From Planctomycetota bacterium (GTDB lineage Bacteria > Planctomycetota > Planctomycetia > Isosphaerales > Isosphaeraceae): 7,409 nucleotides of DNA. Every line of letters begins with the position of its first letter. The stretch's first letter is position 1. The notes beneath the pieces are model-generated. The model worked only from the letters and a program-made list of their open reading frames with translations. It made no database searches and was not told the origin of the DNA. The position numbers and the translations under genes are program-made. Shown one piece after another: positions 5,901 through 7,409 of this stretch. The stretch covers positions 1 through 7,409 of the forward strand of contig JAJYCH010000224.1 in assembly GCA_021778575.1 (NCBI GenBank), written 5' to 3'.

Positions 5901-6722
5901 AGCCAGAGCGTCGGCGGCCTGTCGCCCGACGTCGGCGACCCACCGATAATAGGCCGAGCCCCGAGGCGGGATGAACGTCGGCGCCTGGTCGACCGGCTCG
6001 CGTCTCCGCCAGCTCGAACCTCCGCTCAGATCCACCAGACCGCCCCAGGTCAACGTCTCGTCACCAAGTCCCGAGGTCGCCAGCGAGCCATCGAGTCCCG
6101 GCCGGGGAGCGGGTCGAGGGGCCGGTGATGGCCCGGTCTTCCGCGAGCCCGAGCCGAGCGTCGACCCGGCGGCGATCGAGCGGTCGCGCCTCATTGTCCG
6201 GAGAACCCGGTCGAGTCCGCTCCCTTCGATCCGCTGCATCGCGTAGTAGCAGAGGCCGCCGACCTGACCGACGTCCCAGACCGGCACAATATGCGTGTGG
6301 TGCAAGCCCGCCGCAGTCTTGGCTTCGTTCAGGAACCGCCGACGCCCCGAGGAATCAGGAGCCGCCTGGGTCCCGAGCACTTTCAAGGCGACCGGCCGGT
6401 CGAGAGCGACGTGGACCGCCTCGTAAACGATTCCCATCCCGCCACGTCCCAGCTCCTTGACGATCCGGTAACCGGCGACCCGCCGCCCTTCTTCAAGCCG
6501 ATGTCCCGGCCCATTGGCCTCGCCCACCAGCCCCTGAACGAGTGCGAGCCCTTCGAGAGCGGCCAGTAAGTCCTCGCCAATCTCGGGATACCGCTGCGCG
6601 AATTCCTCGATGTCGGGAGGCGAACCCCCTTCCATCAGTTCGAGATAAGTCTCGATCGCCTCGCCAACCTGCTCGTCGCGGTCGAGGGGTCCGGTCGTCT
6701 CGGGTTCGGCTTTCATGTCCAT
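2994..6722 (-). CDS. Membrane-anchored serine/threonine protein kinase with WD40-type C-terminal half
   Basis: This 1242-residue Hanks-type kinase should phosphorylate Ser/Thr on unknown cytoplasmic targets. ATG 6722 is chosen for GGGAG 7 nt upstream; ATG 6716 is an alternative. Residues 20-65 form a helical N-terminal segment (FAQRYPEIGEDLLAALEGL) common in planctomycete kinases. The kinase domain, about 85-425, has the glycine loop GRGGMG (92-97), VALKVL with Lys114, Glu133, HRDIKPSN (283-290, catalytic Asp285), DFGLA (303-307) and SPEQ (329-332), so it looks active. A low-complexity insertion of about 80 residues (178-257, rich in Pro, Gly and Arg) splits the lobes just before helix E. One membrane span follows at about 446-469, then a charged coiled-coil stretch (470-508). 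Degenerate WD40-like repeats fill 570-1242, clearest at TLWDL, IELWDL, VRLWRI and the last GHRGSIRSLSF...IKVWNL. The half beyond the membrane is presumably periplasmic and could sense or dock ligands. No substrate or phosphatase gene is nearby. Confidence 0.95.
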   Translation of the reverse strand: MDMKAEPETTGPLDRDEQVGEAIETYLELMEGGSPPDIEEFAQRYPEIGEDLLAALEGLALVQGLVGEANGPGHRLEEGRRVAGYRIVKELGRGGMGIVYEAVHVALDRPVALKVLGTQAAPDSSGRRRFLNEAKTAAGLHHTHIVPVWDVGQVGGLCYYAMQRIEGSGLDRVLRTMRRDRSIAAGSTLGSGSRKTGPSPAPRPAPRPGLDGSLATSGLGDETLTWGGLVDLSGGSSWRRREPVDQAPTFIPPRGSAYYRWVADVGRQAADALAHAHQRGVIHRDIKPSNLLVDARGMIWVADFGLARRLADPSQTQFDSMLGTPRYMSPEQAMTGILDGRADVYSLGATLYELITLRPPFDGQSAAELIEQIKTREPARPRKFDPRVPLDLETILLKALAKRPDDRYASADDLAEDLARYLAHEPVKARRIGPIGRMVRIARRHPAVTAVSTAAAAIILTIATIAYVQVADQRDRADLAADEALKANADIEKVNQELKTESQKVREYALTGVERQGAALLLSKDTNRRSRGLGNLKLAAEFKPDPAFTVKLRDQAVAFLSMRDIEERPAIETHDRPQHGLIFEADGQQIAGLSDDGEVGIWNVATGKLVGASRHSIAQPRGRMTNGGRGGGRGRFLGPRNVAAGKQLAIIKPDGTGVHLFDPASPEADPVDLFEMKSSLIGGLYASTDGRRLLTLSRPIPSNLNRPDRPEPQEDIRITLWDRDQPDLLRQVLTLPPAKVDQPFPGSNRLMVAIAPDGSKIAATRVGDAEILLWDDEGHPLPPIKVQVNTTALALGPAGLLAVAGTGGEVTLWDLSFAEPKRVAGLGLHQSYVGMLRFSPQSGSLLAASGMGGIELWDLSKPALIADFPTKDPVEDLAFSAEGRTLAAAQPSSIAVWSVIEPTGQHSLTETGNSPRAVSFGPNNLLAITAFDAGGPAPLRLWGGPGLCPPTVYTWNQTRPSSVGFDADGRLFSLESDALRWYTPPSPSPDKVVELPSIPFLRPPGVRPPDRKGDNPSQPPRMPPSAIAARTPDGRTLLINRSVGFQVWRSNDPSTFKRLELTDRENLGRGNLICLDPAGLTLYYVSLRGDQWRLTARRIDGQEVQRPLWTVSVSQATSLAISPDGKNLAVGERDGTTLVVDAIHGIVKNNLIYPDDENGPVDSLAFTPDSQTLAVGGREQVRLWRIEGTPRPLIRLPGHRGSIRSLSFDNEGTRLAGADERTIKVWNLQSLRGELARLGLNW

Positions 6723-6743
6723 GGCACGTCTCCCTTGAGCGAG

Positions 6744-6791
6744 CGGGTAGCGGGTAGCGGGTAGCGATAGCGGGTAGCGGGTAGCGGGTAG
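6744..6791 (+). repeat. CGGGTAG heptamer array (left arm)
   Basis: Six exact CGGGTAG units lie at 6744-6750, 6751-6757, 6758-6764, 6771-6777, 6778-6784 and 6785-6791, broken by one 6-bp unit CGATAG (6765-6770) and trailed by a degenerate CGGGGGG. The array ends 21 bp upstream of the kinase ATG, so it lies in the kinase leader or promoter. CGGGTAG is the reverse complement of CTACCCG, the main unit of the array at 7240-7409. The 6-bp unit shows that this array, unlike the right one, has lost register. Confidence 0.95.
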
Positions 6792-6797
6792 CGGGGG

Positions 6798-6829
6798 GAC
6801 AGAAAGTCAGGATTCAGGGTGACAGAAAG
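6798..6829 (+). repeat. GACAGAAAG direct repeat pair
   Basis: Two copies of GACAGAAAG (6798-6806 and 6821-6829) lie 23 bp apart between the left heptamer array and the stop of the four-helix-bundle gene. This could be chance or a remnant of the same repeat element. No terminator-like hairpin is visible for the upstream gene here. Confidence 0.5.
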
Positions 6830-6843
6830 GCTGCGAGTAAGGC

Positions 6844-7206
6844 TTAGGTATCAACCAGTGCTCGGGAGAGGCCGTTGATCAACCGGGCAACCTCGGAAGA
6901 TTGCTCGATGATGTCGAACAGTTCTTCTTTATGCAGATAACCAAGTCTTCGGGCGATTTCGAGCTGAGTTTCCACCTCTTGAAGCGACCCGCGTGCGATC
7001 GAGAGAAAATGGCGAAAATCTCGGTCGGTGTTCCTACCCTGACCTTCCGCAATATTCGACGGAATCGAGACCGCCGCTTTTCGTATCTGATTGGTGAGAC
7101 CGAAAACTTCTTTCTGAGGAAAGCGTTCGGTGGCTTGGTAAACCTGAGTCACCAGGTCCATCGCTTTTTGCCAGACAATCAAATCCCGATAGTTCTTAAC
7201 ACCCAT
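6844..7206 (-). CDS. Four-helix-bundle protein of the 23S rRNA intervening-sequence (S23/IVP) family
   Basis: This 120-residue protein belongs to the small all-helical family first seen inside 23S rRNA intervening sequences, which also includes the accessory protein Avd of diversity-generating retroelements. Family hallmarks are all present: YRDLIVWQKAMDL at 6-18, VYQATERFPQKE at 22-33, then FGLTNQIRKAAVSIPSNIAE (35-54), GQGRNT, FLSIARGSLQEVETQLEIAR (67-86) and a C-terminal helix to about 116. Length is normal, and there is no sign of damage. The ATG at 7206 follows AAGGTGAG with a spacing of about 6-7 nt. No 23S rRNA or reverse transcriptase is in the window, so this is a stand-alone copy. 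Its biochemical role is unknown; the family is thought to bind nucleic acid. Only 33 nt separate its start from the right heptamer array, so its promoter must overlap that array. The kinase gene follows on the same strand after 121 bp. Confidence 0.93.
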   Translation of the reverse strand: MGVKNYRDLIVWQKAMDLVTQVYQATERFPQKEVFGLTNQIRKAAVSIPSNIAEGQGRNTDRDFRHFLSIARGSLQEVETQLEIARRLGYLHKEELFDIIEQSSEVARLINGLSRALVDT

Positions 7207-7239
7207 GACAATCTCACCTTTCAGATGATCCTATTTCCA

Positions 7240-7409
7240 CCACGAGCCACGAGCCACGAGCCACGAGCTACCCGCTACGACCCACGAGCTACCCGCTACG
7301 AGCTACCCGCTACCCGCTACCCGCTACCCGCTACGAGCTACCCGCTACGAGCTACCCGCTACCCGCCACCCGCCACCCGCTACCCGCTACGAGCTACCCG
7401 CTACCCGCT
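7240..7409 (+). repeat. 24-unit heptamer array of CTACCCG/CCACGAG variants, open at the right edge
   Basis: From 7240 to 7407 the sequence divides into exactly 24 heptamers without one insertion or deletion, and CT of a further unit ends the window. The types are CTACCCG (12), CCACGAG (5), CTACGAG (4), CCACCCG (2) and CTACGAC (1). Variation is confined to base 2 (C or T), the dinucleotide at 5-6 (CC or GA) and one last base. The first four units are all CCACGAG; CTACCCG dominates further right. The array faces the CGGGTAG array at 6744-6791 in inverted orientation, with the four-helix-bundle gene between them. It resembles the heptanucleotide tandem repeats described between genes in cyanobacteria, but I cannot test a link. 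Confidence 0.97.

Noticed and set aside
6844..7206. 23S rRNA intervening sequence
   Set aside because: The protein family fits, but no rRNA sequence flanks it; the flanks are heptamer arrays.
7240..7409. CRISPR or coding repeat
   Set aside because: The heptamers are far too short for CRISPR repeats, and a 7-bp unit shifts frame each copy, arguing against coding.

Overview
The window looks like GC-rich planctomycete DNA, probably from the Isosphaera/Gemmata side of the phylum. This is inferred from gene content, not from a marker gene. The evidence is a very long membrane-anchored serine/threonine kinase with a WD40-type C-terminal half ending in the typical 'LRGELARLGLNW' tail, a lipid-facing or secreted CAP-domain protein, a free-standing 23S-IVP-type four-helix-bundle protein, and frequent short-repeat arrays between genes. 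All four intact genes, and a fifth gene cut by the left edge, lie on the minus strand. The only plus-strand gene is a broken integrase.

Left end (1-733): this is the head of a chromosomal integron, seen from its integrase side. Going right to left there is a truncated intI (389-733, plus strand), an attI-like site with four integrase-box heptamers (315-373), a short cassette body without a credible ORF (213-320), a 94-nt attC-like site in minus orientation (119-212), and the ribosome-binding site and first 33 codons of the next cassette gene (101 down to 1, continuing outside). The order, the divergent orientation and the box geometry all fit a canonical integron. The integrase is broken after about 100 codons, so the array cannot be mobilised by its own integrase.

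695-1010: a repeat patch abuts the break in intI. It has a 20-bp perfect inverted repeat, then a tandem array of a 33-bp unit starting GGACCTTGACCCCTTTT, then a decayed copy of the unit's core. A further decayed copy lies at 1865-1887. No gene is credible between 734 and 1049.

1050-2993: two unrelated small minus-strand genes, each with its own leader. One encodes an unrecognised protein of 227 residues with two C-terminal membrane segments. The other encodes a secreted CAP/SCP-family protein of 190 residues that probably starts at TTG. The intergenic stretches 1734-2076 and 2650-2993 hold probable promoters and one GC-rich hairpin.

2994-6722: a 1242-residue Hanks-type Ser/Thr kinase with a single membrane span and an external WD40-like propeller region.

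6723-7409: a four-helix-bundle gene bracketed by two arrays of the same heptamer in opposite orientation (CGGGTAG on the left, CTACCCG and variants on the right). The right array keeps a perfect 7-bp register for 24 units and runs off the window. This bracketed gene and the decayed integron head are the two most notable structures here.
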